Below, one piece after another: positions 1-7,647 of a DNA stretch of 64,000 bases (positions within the stretch are counted from its first letter, which is position 1; the number at the start of each line of letters is the position of its first letter). The DNA comes from Hyphomicrobiales bacterium (GTDB lineage: Bacteria; Pseudomonadota; Alphaproteobacteria; Rhizobiales; Rhizobiaceae), in contig UICE01000005.1 of the NCBI GenBank assembly GCA_900471815.1, positions 147,405 through 211,404 on the forward strand, given 5' to 3'. The position numbers and the translations under genes were made by a program. The notes below the pieces were generated by a model. It searched no databases, was not told the origin of the DNA, and saw nothing but the letters and a program-made list of their open reading frames with translations.

Positions 1-141
1 GCAACGAGCCACAAAGATGGTGCGAAAGACCCACCAGCTCTACCTTGAAACACCGGGCAGCGGCGGCGAAAGTCGAATACCCCTCAAAATACGCTCAGAT
101 TAAGAACTGGCTATTTGCAGCCCGGTCCGCCGTGAGTTGGG

Positions 142-487
142 TTATGCCACATTGTAGACGACGGCGTTATCCTGCAATTCGCGCAGACCCTTGTAGGAGG
201 CATGCCTGAGGTTGCCAGCATGGGTCCAGGCGCAAATTCAATTTCCGCAATCAGCGTTGGCGAGACGAATGGCACACCCTTTTCCTGGATCGGAACCGGT
301 GGCTTGGTGGTTTTTAGCTACTCCAGTTCCTTGGGCCGTTGCCGTGCGTTAGTTTAACCCGGTGCCCCTACTCCTCCCAACGTAAACGAGATCATGACCA
401 AGCCAGACAGGGCTCGACACGCTCCGGCATGGGATCAAGCGCCAGTTGCGGCTGTGCCGGATCACGAAGCTTGCGCGGCTTGCTCTG
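142..487 (-). pseudogene. ligD: Degraded fragment of DNA ligase D (ligD), C-terminal ligase part
   Basis: Read on the minus strand, pieces of a LigD-like ATP-dependent ligase can be followed but not as one frame. Positions 487-401 encode a segment containing LRDPAQPQLALDPMPERVEP, which resembles the entry to the LigD ligase domain. Positions 317-233 encode KPPVPIQEKGVPFVSPTLIA followed by EIEFA, and after a one-base frame change near 230 the reading continues with WTHAGNLRHASYKGLREL to a TAA at 142-144, which resembles the OB-fold end of the ligase domain. The catalytic lysine region that should lie between the two pieces is missing, an internal deletion. LigD normally repairs double-strand breaks with Ku; no ku gene is seen here. 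The family assignment comes from remembered motifs, not a search, so it is moderate. Confidence 0.55.
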
Positions 488-997
488 CAAAGGACTCTCT
501 GTTTCACGGAGTAGCAGTCGAGAGGATTGACGAGCAGTTGTTGCTATAGGGGCATTTGACGCAGAGACTGGTTAAAGAGTCGAGTCTGCGAGTATTTTGC
601 CCGGTGCCGTCTGCAGATGCGCTCCGGTCGAACGAAGTGCCGCCACCCGCATTGATCCGGCAGAGAACTCTTTTGCCCTCGCCGGTCAATGCGCAGATAT
701 CCGCCGTCCGACTTGATGGATTTGCGCTGAGTATCGGGGCAGTGGTTATCGTATTGGTGATCGAGCTCATGCACTCGCAATCCGTTGGGTGGAGCGAACA
801 CAAATGCCGACTCGCTATACACAATTCTGCGACGGTAAGGGCACGTCGTTAAATGCGGCACGCCATGTGGTTGCGGAAGCCATCTCACTTTCAACTTTTG
901 TCTGCTGACAAATTGCGCAATTATTCTGTAAAATCATAATTAATGACTTCGTCGTGAAGCTGGCTCCTTTTTTGAATTAATCTGGTGCTAACTTAAA

Positions 998-1011
998 TTC
1001 TCAGCTGAGAA
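998..1011. repeat. Palindrome TTCTCAGCTGAGAA, copy 1
   Basis: A 14-base perfect palindrome followed by CTTTT. The same core occurs as an 18-base palindrome at 1801-1818, as a shorter relative at 1214-1226 (GTTCTC-A-GAGAAC), and with one central change after tdh at 53498-53513. With the T run it could fold as a short terminator; as DNA it could be a dimeric regulator site. Function unknown. Confidence 0.5.
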
Positions 1012-1213
1012 CTTTTCCTGCTCCATATATCGCCCGCCCCGCATTCGTCGCCGAGCATCGGCGCTCGGGTTCTGTTCCGGCGGCATTTTACAACTACAGC
1101 GCCCCAGGTCTGGATCCGTGATTTCGAGATATCACAGGTTTGCAGTGTGCGAGCCTATGAAGACTGTCTGATGGCAAAGCGAGCTGTTCATCCAGCACAA
1201 TAATAAATGTAAC

Positions 1214-1226
1214 GTTCTCAGAGAAC
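1214..1226. repeat. Palindrome GTTCTC-A-GAGAAC
   Basis: A 13-base inverted repeat with a single central A, sharing the GTTCTC/GAGAAC half sites with the palindromes at 998-1011, 1801-1818 and 53498-53513. No gene starts nearby. Function unknown. Confidence 0.4.
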
Positions 1227-1623
1227 TGCAGCTTATAATGGTGTCGCTACGATGATCGCGATGATGCGGATTTTAAGCTCTATTGCTATCGGCTGGTTCA
1301 CCGCGCTCCGCCCGCGACTTCAATCAGGCAGGGGCACGCTCCTTCCAGTGCGGAACTGATCGCAACTTTCATCCAGTCGACATGCTCTCCCTGACTTTGT
1401 CTACTTCTGGCGGATGAAACAAGTCTCAACAGTCGAGCTCTTCGCACGTCAAATGCATCGCTGCAGACTGCCACCTACATCCGTGGAGACAGAAAAGACA
1501 GCTAACATGTCTGAAGTCACGATCGGGAAAGATATGCCCCTACATTTTTTAAAGCACAAACACGACACGGCAATCGACTGCCCTGAGGGTCATTTAGGGG
1601 CGGGCATGGAGCGACTCGGTTTC

Positions 1624-1657
1624 CAGCTAAGAGTTGGCTTCCGCCAACTCTTAGCTG
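1624..1657. repeat. Perfect 15-bp stem with TTCC loop
   Basis: CAGCTAAGAGTTGGC at 1624-1638 and its exact complement at 1643-1657 enclose a four-base loop. There is no T run after either side, so it is not a standard terminator, and no gene is close. It could be a structured RNA remnant, a repeat element end or an extruding palindrome. Confidence 0.6.
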
Positions 1658-1800
1658 ACCGGTACAGTCATGCCGACGAAGGCACCGAGACAGTCGACGC
1701 GGGAGGTTGCGTTGAAACCGAGCGCGTACGACCGCCAAGCTGCACCAGCGGTGACCGAAGTCTAAACCGAGTTTCTGGGGGGGGGGCAGGAGAGATCAAG

Positions 1801-1818
1801 AGTTCTCAGCTGAGAACT
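1801..1818. repeat. Palindrome AGTTCTCAGCTGAGAACT, copy 2
   Basis: A perfect 18-base palindrome followed by TTTT, so it could end a transcript reading rightward. It contains copy 1 (998-1011) entirely. No gene is supported immediately upstream, so the terminator reading lacks a client gene. Confidence 0.55.
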
Positions 1819-2214
1819 TTTTGAGCGATCTCACGGCTGCTCAGTGCTTACAGCATAAACAATTGATTTCGCAGCTTACGAGCCTTCCATAGGCTCAGGC
1901 AATCACATATCTTTGGTCAGGCCCGCTCGTTTCACACGCCGATCTAGCGGAAACCAACTTGCTTTTAGCTATTGTTATACGGCGTTGCTGATTGTTTATC
2001 AATAACTTGGCAATGGTGCCTAACAGACAATAGAGGCCGTGTGACACAGTCAATTGTCTAACGCAATATGCACGATCGCTGGCTATAATTCAAGCTGCGA
2101 CTTCAGTCGCCCTTAAAAGACAAGATTCCCACCCGGGAGATCATTATCTAATGTGGAAATGACCTGCGACTGGATGCCGTTATTTACTTTGTCGCTCTCC
2201 AGCAATCCCTAGAG

Positions 2215-2628
2215 CTAATCAACACGTTGCCAGACTGACGTTTTGCATACTAGCCCGCCAAGAATACATCCCGACAGTGCAACATCCCTGTCAGAGAATT
2301 TCGCTTTGCCTGAATAGGTCTTGCCGCTTTCTGTATCGTAAAGAGAGCCGGCATAGGTAGCTGGACCGGTGGATTTCAGACTAACCGCCTGAATGCCAAC
2401 GACAGACCGGCCACGTTTAGAAGAATCCGGATTGTTAACATCATTGACCGGGTTTTTCATCCAGACAACCGTTCCGCAAAGACCTGCCCCACAATCAGTC
2501 AACTGAACCTTGGTACCACCGGACTCATTGATGTAAGTGCCGGTTACTTCCTGATTCTGTGCCATCGCACCGGTTGCGATAGTTGCAGCCATAATAATAG
2601 CAGTGGCTATTTTCGTATAAACAGTCAA
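2215..2628 (-). CDS. DUF2147-family secreted protein
   Basis: A 137-residue protein with a clear Sec signal peptide: basic MTVYTK, then a hydrophobic stretch ending in ATGAMAQ, cleavage probably after residue 23. The mature part shows the DUF2147 pattern, a small beta-rich domain with TYINESGGTKVQLTDCG near the start, then CGTVVWMKNP and DSSKRGRSVVG. Two cysteines (CGAGLCG) and a further pair near the C terminus could form disulfides in the periplasm. The biochemical role of the family is not established. It stands alone, divergent from the ArsR unit, with the shared intergenic space 2629-2838. A second frame overlapping its start (2525-2725) is a shadow. Confidence 0.8.
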   Translation of the reverse strand: MTVYTKIATAIIMAATIATGAMAQNQEVTGTYINESGGTKVQLTDCGAGLCGTVVWMKNPVNDVNNPDSSKRGRSVVGIQAVSLKSTGPATYAGSLYDTESGKTYSGKAKFSDRDVALSGCILGGLVCKTSVWQRVD

Positions 2629-2812
2629 GTAAACTCTCCATATGCGTAATGCCCGTCATTTTTGAGCGGGCTAATGGTTTGCTGAATAAACACATAACCT
2701 GTGAATCAGACAACATTAGGGGCAAAGTATGCGTTAAAGTGGCTTGCCCATCTCGCCGATCCAGCTGATATGCTTGGCAAATCGCCTCGCCTGTATAGAG
2801 CGCTTGCGAATC

Positions 2813-2832
2813 ATATAAGTGTATGCTTATAT
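2813..2832 (+). promoter_or_regulatory. Probable ArsR operator over the start region
   Basis: ATATAAG at 2813-2819 and CTTATAT at 2826-2832 form a perfect inverted repeat with a six-base spacer, ending six bases before the ATG at 2839. AT-rich imperfect dyads of this kind are typical of ArsR-family sites. Because it covers the place where a ribosome site would be, binding would block both transcription and the leader; no purine-rich ribosome site is visible. Inferred autoregulation. Confidence 0.55.
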
Positions 2833-2838
2833 ATCCTC

Positions 2839-3153
2839 ATGAGCGATACAGAGCTTTTCAAGGCACTTGCCGACCCCACCCGACGTGCTGTTTTTGAGCG
2901 TCTTGCTGACGGCGAAATGAATGCCACCGCGTTGCGGCAGGGGTTTGCAATGTCTCAGCCGGCCATCTCGCAACATCTTGCTATCTTGCGTAGCGCCGGT
3001 TTGATTGCCGAACAAAAGCTCGGTCGCAACGTGATGTATCGAATAAACCCGGATGGGATCGCGCGAATGCACCAATGGCTAAGCCGATATCACGCATTCT
3101 GGCCGAAGCGGGTGGACGAGCTGAAACGGCTTCTCAAGGAGATGGATCAATGA
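2839..3153 (+). CDS. ArsR-family winged-helix repressor
   Basis: A 104-residue ArsR/SmtB-fold regulator. The N-terminal LFKALADPTRRAVFERL is the usual first helix pair and MSQPAISQHLAILRSAGLI (about residues 38-56) is the recognition helix. The metal-binding cysteine motif of ArsR/SmtB (ELCVC type) is absent, so it is probably not a metal sensor; it resembles the ArsR members paired with SRPBCC proteins. I chose the ATG at 2839 because the upstream extension in the same frame (to 2701) is not family-like and would cover the operator. Its stop overlaps the start of the next gene (ATGA), indicating translational coupling. Effector unknown. Confidence 0.85.
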   Translation: MSDTELFKALADPTRRAVFERLADGEMNATALRQGFAMSQPAISQHLAILRSAGLIAEQKLGRNVMYRINPDGIARMHQWLSRYHAFWPKRVDELKRLLKEMDQ

Positions 3154-3497
3154 CACCGAAAAGCGAAGCGCGGATCAGGCTCACTTACGAACTGGATGCT
3201 GAACCAACGAAGGTGTGGCGCGCATTAACCATCCCTGAATATGTCTCGCGGTGGCTGGGCATCCCCCCATGCTCCGATATGGACGATGAAGCCGCACTGG
3301 ACCGCATCGAACTACGCCTCATCTCTGCGGAACCGGGCACGCATGTGCGCTATAGCATCAAAGATAATGAAGCGGTCAGTACCGTGACGTTCCAGATCAA
3401 CGCGAATGACAAAGGTGGAACCACTTTTCATATCGTGCATGAGCAATCCATGATTGCTGACAACTGCAATTTTCCAAGGCAACGCTTGGCCGCCTGA
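3150..3497 (+). CDS. SRPBCC (AHSA1-type) protein, short
   Basis: A 115-residue protein starting in the ATGA overlap with the ArsR gene. The opening segment IRLTYELDAEPTKVWRALT is the usual START/AHSA1 (Hsp90 ATPase activator homologue) start, followed by EYVSRWLG. These proteins bind hydrophobic ligands in a helix-grip cavity, and ArsR-SRPBCC pairs are common in alphaproteobacteria, with unknown ligand. Typical members run about 140-160 residues. This one stops after NCNFPRQRLAA, so the last long helix that closes the pocket may be shortened or missing. Whether that is natural or a truncation cannot be told here. It is followed after 39 bases by the ClpP paralogue, probably one transcript. 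Confidence 0.75.
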   Translation: MTPKSEARIRLTYELDAEPTKVWRALTIPEYVSRWLGIPPCSDMDDEAALDRIELRLISAEPGTHVRYSIKDNEAVSTVTFQINANDKGGTTFHIVHEQSMIADNCNFPRQRLAA

Positions 3498-3536
3498 CCA
3501 CAACAAACTTTCAATTTGACGGAGAGGAGTTCGCCT

Positions 3537-4157
3537 ATGCGCGACATGATGCAACTTGTCCCTATGGTCGTGGAACAGTCCAGCCGGGGGGAACGGTCCT
3601 TTGATATATATTCACGACTGCTGCGCGAACGTATCGTTTTTCTCAACGGTCAGGTGGAGGATGGAATGGCTGCGTTGATTTGCGCACAATTGCTGTTTCT
3701 TGAATCCGAAAGCCCCACCAAGCCTGTCTCCATGTACATCAATTCGCCTGGCGGCGTGATAACCAGTGGTCTTGCAATATACGATACAATGCAATTCATC
3801 ACATGCCCCGTTGCAACATTGTGCATGGGTACCGCTCGATCAATGGGTTCATTTCTATTAATGGCTGGCGAACCCGGTCACCGAACTGCCTTGGTCAATT
3901 CCAGTATCCATGTGCATCAGCCACTTGGTGGATTCCAGGGTCAGGCCTCGGATATTTTTATCCAGGCTGAAGAGATGCGGCAAACGAAGCAGCGTGTGAC
4001 AAGGCTTTATGCACAACACTGTGGACGCTCGTTTGAAGAAGTGGAGCGGACATTGGATCGCGATCATTTCATGACCGCCGACGAGGCAAAAGCGTGGGGA
4101 TTGATTGATACGGTTCTGTCAAAGAGGGAAGGCCCGCAGCAATTGCTGCCTGCGTGA
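3537..4157 (+). CDS. clpP: ClpP-family serine protease paralogue
   Basis: A 206-residue ATP-dependent Clp protease proteolytic subunit. The catalytic triad is intact: Ser102 in ARSMGS, His127 in HQPLGG and Asp176 in DRDHFM; the spacings of 25 and 49 match E. coli ClpP. The oxyanion segment NSPGG is at 69-73. I took the ATG at 3537, preceded by GGAGAGGAG at 3521-3529, over the TTG at 3516. ClpP forms two stacked heptameric rings and needs ClpX or ClpA, neither of which is next to it. The housekeeping gene normally lies beside clpX and tig, so this is a second copy, as in other Rhizobiales. Its position behind ArsR and SRPBCC suggests stress-linked expression. Residues around the active site (GTARS for the usual GQAAS) differ from the common form. 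Confidence 0.9.
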   Translation: MRDMMQLVPMVVEQSSRGERSFDIYSRLLRERIVFLNGQVEDGMAALICAQLLFLESESPTKPVSMYINSPGGVITSGLAIYDTMQFITCPVATLCMGTARSMGSFLLMAGEPGHRTALVNSSIHVHQPLGGFQGQASDIFIQAEEMRQTKQRVTRLYAQHCGRSFEEVERTLDRDHFMTADEAKAWGLIDTVLSKREGPQQLLPA

Positions 4158-4198
4158 GTTTGGCACCTGCAAACCCGCTGACTTCATATGCAAAAACA

Positions 4199-4216
4199 TG
4201 TAGATACTTGTCTACA
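4199..4216. promoter_or_regulatory. Inverted repeat TGTAGA-N6-TCTACA
   Basis: A perfect six-base dyad with a six-base spacer, 28 bases before the DUF454 start at 4244 and after the clpP stop. Its size fits a TetR- or LysR-type operator. No regulator of those families is adjacent, so the partner is unknown. Confidence 0.35.
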
Positions 4217-4243
4217 ATAAACAGCACGTGGAAAGCAGGCGGT

Positions 4244-4612
4244 ATGAACAAGGCGAAGCGAACAATTTATTTCGCGCTCGGCTGGCTAATGGTCGCGCTC
4301 GGTTTCATAGGTCTGCTTCTCCCAGTAATGCCCACAACAATCTTCCTGATTTTGGCCGCCTGGTGTTTTGGGCAATCATCGCCGCGTTTTGAGAAATGGC
4401 TGCTTGAGCATCCCGTCTTTGGGCCGACATTGGTCAAATGGCGAGAGCATGGGGCCATACCAATGCGTATTAAATGGATTGCCTGCGGCGGCATGGCCTT
4501 TGGCTATGCTTCATTTTATTATTTCGCCCGGCCGTCACCATTATTGGCAGGGTTCGTGGCTATATTTTTTATTGCCAGCGCTGCATATGTTCTCAGTCGA
4601 CCAAGCATTTAA
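4244..4612 (+). CDS. DUF454 (YbaN-like) inner-membrane protein
   Basis: A 122-residue membrane protein. The opening pattern, ALGWLMVALGFIGLLLPVMPTTIFLILAAWCFGQSSPRFEKWLLEHP, is distinctive for DUF454, here given as its first hydrophobic hairpin ending near residue 45. After a basic cytoplasmic loop two more hydrophobic segments follow (about 77-115). Role not established. The ATG at 4244 has a weak ribosome site; the longer frame from 4154 adds an unlikely leader and would cross the inverted repeat at 4199-4216. It converges with the sugar ABC ATPase, whose stop overlaps its own by four bases (4609-4612). Confidence 0.85.
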   Translation: MNKAKRTIYFALGWLMVALGFIGLLLPVMPTTIFLILAAWCFGQSSPRFEKWLLEHPVFGPTLVKWREHGAIPMRIKWIACGGMAFGYASFYYFARPSPLLAGFVAIFFIASAAYVLSRPSI

Positions 4613-5685
4613 ATTCGCTTTTCTGTCAATTTGTCGAACACATGCAGAGCGTCGGGATCAATGGCAAAGCGTTGCATGGCCCCCACTGTCACCTGCGATC
4701 GAGGGGGCAGACTGGCAGTAAGGCGTTGCGTGCCAATGGTGGCAGTGACAACAAGTTCCGGCCCTGTCAGTTCGACCACTTCAATCTTTGCATCTATGCC
4801 AAAATTCGTGACCCCTACCTGCGCAAGCGTCAGACCTTCGGGACGGACGCCAACTGTAATGTTCCGCGCTTCAGCGGCGGCCTTGTGAAGATGCGCGGGG
4901 AGGGGAATACTGCTCAGTGTCCCGTCAATATGAGCAAATCCATCGGAGAAAGTGGAATCCAGCATATTCATTGGTGGAGAGCCGACGAAACTTGCCACAT
5001 AACGCGTAGCGGGGCGATTATAAATTTCATCCGGCGCGGCCAGCTGTTCGATTTGACCATCGCGCATAACCGCGATGCGCGTTGCCAATGTCATGGCCTC
5101 AATCTGATCGTGCGTCACATAGACAATCGTGGTTCCAAGCATCTGATGCAAACGCTTCAGTTCGGTTCGCATCTCCATTCGCAATTTCGCATCAAGATTT
5201 GAAAGCGGCTCGTCAAACAGGAATATTTGCGGATCGCGCACAAGCGCACGCCCAATGGCAACACGCTGGCGCTGACCACCGGACAGTTCGGACGGTTTGC
5301 GCGCCAGCAAATTCTCAATCTGAAGTATCCTTGCCGTTTTTTGCACCGCGACATTGCGGTCGGCTTCGGAAACTTTGCGCATTTCCAGACCAAAGCCAAT
5401 ATTTCGGGCCACCGACATATTCGGGTAAAGCGCATAAGACTGGAACACCATCGCTATATCCCGGTTCTTCGGATGAATTCCGGTTACAGAGCGGTCACCA
5501 ATGCGCACATCACCGCCCGTAGCCTCGGCCAGTCCAGCGATAATATTGAGCAGCGTGGACTTGCCACAACCTGAAGAGCCCAGCAGCACGAGAAACTCGC
5601 CATCGGCAAGTGACAGATCAATCCCTTTTAAAGTTTCGATGTTCCCATAGCGTTTGCGAATATCAACTAGTTCAAGCGCGCTCAT
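4609..5685 (-). CDS. Sugar ABC transporter ATP-binding protein (UgpC/MsmK type)
   Basis: A 358-residue ATPase of the MalK/UgpC class, cytoplasmic and peripheral to the permease pair. Walker A GSSGCGKST is at 36-44, Q loop Q82, signature LSGGQ at 134-138, Walker B FLFDEP at 155-160 and the switch histidine in VTHDQ just after. The C-terminal third (about 240-358) is the TOBE/OB regulatory domain with VGVRPEGL. It is the last gene of the minus-strand sugar operon (binding protein, two permeases, SIS enzyme, PfkB kinase, ATPase); its ATG overlaps the kinase stop. All ATPase motifs are intact. ATPases of this group are often shared between several sugar transporters. Confidence 0.93.
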   Translation of the reverse strand: MSALELVDIRKRYGNIETLKGIDLSLADGEFLVLLGSSGCGKSTLLNIIAGLAEATGGDVRIGDRSVTGIHPKNRDIAMVFQSYALYPNMSVARNIGFGLEMRKVSEADRNVAVQKTARILQIENLLARKPSELSGGQRQRVAIGRALVRDPQIFLFDEPLSNLDAKLRMEMRTELKRLHQMLGTTIVYVTHDQIEAMTLATRIAVMRDGQIEQLAAPDEIYNRPATRYVASFVGSPPMNMLDSTFSDGFAHIDGTLSSIPLPAHLHKAAAEARNITVGVRPEGLTLAQVGVTNFGIDAKIEVVELTGPELVVTATIGTQRLTASLPPRSQVTVGAMQRFAIDPDALHVFDKLTEKRI

Positions 5686-6623
5686 GACTCTTTCCCCGAA
5701 ACGATTTGAAGATCTTCACCATCATAACGGCGAGGCACAGTGGATATGGCCATGGTTGCGATACGCACACCAGCGCGCAGGCTTTCCTCAATGCTCTGGC
5801 CGCTGGCTTGTGCGGCAACGAAGCCAGCATTGAAAACATCCCCGGCACCGATCGTGTCGACGACGGCGACAGAAGGGGCTTGCGCCGAGACAACAATATT
5901 GTCCGGTCCTATGGCAAGCGCCCCTTTCGGGCCACGTTTGACCACAACAATTGCATCGTCCGGCATCAATGCCTTCAGCTTGTGCGCAGCTTCAATTACA
6001 TCGGTCGCGTGGGTAAGGGAGATGGTTTCCACCTCATTAAACAAGGCGATATGACAGCGGCTTAGCCAATGTCGTGTGCGCGAACGATTTTCCTCTGTCC
6101 ATCCGTCTATAGGCCAGCCTGTATCAAGAGCGATCTTGATATTATGCGTTTCTGCCCAGTCAAACAGGGCATCATAATCATTTGCAAGTATGCCGGTCAG
6201 GAACGAGCCGCACAGGATTGCAGTGCCACCTTCCAGAAGCTTCGGATCAAGCATTTTGTGCACGTCTGTCCACGACAAGTGCGCAATGTGGCCTTTGGTT
6301 GTGAAGAATGTGCGTTCGCCATTGGGATGAGTGATCCCGACGGAAAGAGTTGTTCCGGTCCGGCACACGGGCCAATGCACGGCATGGTCGTTGAATGCCT
6401 GCCGCAACCATTCGCCGAACTGATCATCGCCAACATTGGCGGCGATCTGGCACTCAACGCCCAAACCCAGCAAAGCCAAAGCCGCATTGCCAGCCGATCC
6501 GCCGACCCGAAGCTCATCATGATCGACCATGATCTCCGTACCTGGCTGTGGCCAAGGTTCGGCAGGCCCCAGTATGAGGTCAACATTGACATTACCGATA
6601 ATGGCAAGAGGCCGCAGCGCCAT
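5682..6623 (-). CDS. PfkB-family carbohydrate kinase
   Basis: A 313-residue ribokinase-fold sugar kinase. The glycine-rich N-terminal signature is seen in VGGSAGNAALALLGLG (about 39-54) and the C-terminal signature with the catalytic base in DTIGAGDVFNAGF. It should phosphorylate a sugar or sugar derivative taken up by the neighbouring ABC transporter. I start at the ATG at 6623, preceded by CGGAG at a good distance, one base after the SIS stop; the longer frame from 6668 would overlap the SIS gene. PfkB plus an SIS-domain enzyme plus a sugar importer is the gene set of fructoselysine-type (Amadori) catabolism, where FrlD phosphorylates carbon 6; other ketose or amino-sugar substrates remain possible. 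Confidence 0.88.
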   Translation of the reverse strand: MALRPLAIIGNVNVDLILGPAEPWPQPGTEIMVDHDELRVGGSAGNAALALLGLGVECQIAANVGDDQFGEWLRQAFNDHAVHWPVCRTGTTLSVGITHPNGERTFFTTKGHIAHLSWTDVHKMLDPKLLEGGTAILCGSFLTGILANDYDALFDWAETHNIKIALDTGWPIDGWTEENRSRTRHWLSRCHIALFNEVETISLTHATDVIEAAHKLKALMPDDAIVVVKRGPKGALAIGPDNIVVSAQAPSVAVVDTIGAGDVFNAGFVAAQASGQSIEESLRAGVRIATMAISTVPRRYDGEDLQIVSGKES

Positions 6624-6624
6624 A

Positions 6625-7647
6625 TTATTCACTCCGCGTAATTTTGGTGGAACGTACAGGCGTTCCAAGGTCCTTTACGCGCGAACCGGCAAAGCCGAGC
6701 ATGAAATGTTGCGCAGCGGGCAGAAGTGCAAAAACAGCGGCAATACCTGATGCGGCACCGACATCAATCATTACCGCCTCTTTGATCGGCTCTTCATCCG
6801 ATGCATCAAACACAATAACCGGCGATCCGGCCTCGAGCGCCGAGAGCGCCATGCGGCTGACGAGTTCCGCCGTTCCGTCCTTGGCTCGAAACAGAACAAC
6901 GCCAACATCTGGTCCGAGCATCTCCATTGGCCCGTGTCGCAATTGACCGCCTTCCAGCGAGAAACAAGGAATACGCGACAACTCGGTAAGACCCAGCGCT
7001 ATGGCTTCGGCCACACCCTGCATTCGCCGCCCGGATGTGACGATCGCCCTCACATTGGAAAAAGCGGAAATCGCTTCTTTGACTTGGGTAACGTCAGACG
7101 ATCCCAGGATCCGCAAGGCTTCCGCCGTGTTTTCTCCCAACGCATTGATGATCGCGAGGTGCAACGCAAAGCTTATGGTCAGACTGCGCGTCGCAGCAAA
7201 TGCCTTTTCAGTTCCGCCAGCACCTATGAGGGAAGGAATTGTCCGCGCCAGCGTCGACCCTTCTTCCAGCGTCAGACCGAACGTATCAGCTCGAATGCCT
7301 GTCTCACCGAACCAACGCAAAACTTCGGCACTTTCACCTGACTGAGACGTGACAATAATTGTTTTGCCATCTGTCGACAGTGGCTGACCCAGTTGTTCGG
7401 ACAAAGGAACCGCAATCGCATCAATACCGAGGCTTCGGTAAAATGGCTCAACTGCACGACCGACCGCATGCGAACCGCCCATGCCGAACAGCAGTAACTG
7501 CCGGGTCTTGCGCAATGACTGTGCAATTACAGCTGCCAAAGTCGAGGCGTTTTCAAAGGAAGCCAAGGCGTCTGCATTCTGCCGTGCCATTTCTTTTTCA
7601 ATAGCGACAAGTCCGTCGGGCTTTGTAGTTTCAGAAAGCATATTCAT
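6625..7647 (-). CDS. SIS-domain sugar isomerase / deglycase (GlmS C-terminal type)
   Basis: A 340-residue protein with two SIS (sugar isomerase) domains, the layout of the isomerase half of GlmS, and of FrlB and AgaS. The first domain shows LLLFGMGGSHAVG and the phosphate loop TSQSGESAE; the linker region GTEKAFAATRSLT corresponds to the GlmS segment before domain two, and SLEGGQLRHGPMEML is the classical C-terminal signature with the catalytic glutamate and histidine area. No glutaminase domain is present, so it does not make glucosamine-6-phosphate from glutamine. Its start overlaps the permease stop (ATGA). With the PfkB kinase next door a two-step route is likely: phosphorylation, then isomerisation or deglycation. 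Confidence 0.88.
   Translation of the reverse strand: MNMLSETTKPDGLVAIEKEMARQNADALASFENASTLAAVIAQSLRKTRQLLLFGMGGSHAVGRAVEPFYRSLGIDAIAVPLSEQLGQPLSTDGKTIIVTSQSGESAEVLRWFGETGIRADTFGLTLEEGSTLARTIPSLIGAGGTEKAFAATRSLTISFALHLAIINALGENTAEALRILGSSDVTQVKEAISAFSNVRAIVTSGRRMQGVAEAIALGLTELSRIPCFSLEGGQLRHGPMEMLGPDVGVVLFRAKDGTAELVSRMALSALEAGSPVIVFDASDEEPIKEAVMIDVGAASGIAAVFALLPAAQHFMLGFAGSRVKDLGTPVRSTKITRSE

Larger units (their letters stand above)
488..2214. other. Gene-poor decayed region
   Basis: About 1.7 kb without a convincing gene. Open frames of up to about 136 codons exist on both strands, but none has a good ribosome site, a recognisable domain or protein-like composition. The minus-strand frames at 504-894 overlap one another and may be further remnants upstream of the ligD fragment. 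The stretch holds several perfect palindromes and a run of ten G. It reads as decayed intergenic DNA. Bases 1-141 also show no supported gene. Confidence 0.6.

Noticed and set aside
504-894. Overlapping minus-strand and plus-strand open frames of about 100 codons
   Set aside because: Three frames overlap each other, none has a ribosome site or known domain; they are chance frames in decayed DNA.
998-1818. LexA (SOS) boxes
   Set aside because: Alphaproteobacterial LexA sites are direct GTTC-N7-GTTC repeats; these are palindromes with GTTC-N8-GAAC.
1414-1824. 136-codon plus-strand frame
   Set aside because: It runs through the perfect stem at 1624-1657, the G run and the palindrome at 1801, and its product shows no protein-like pattern.
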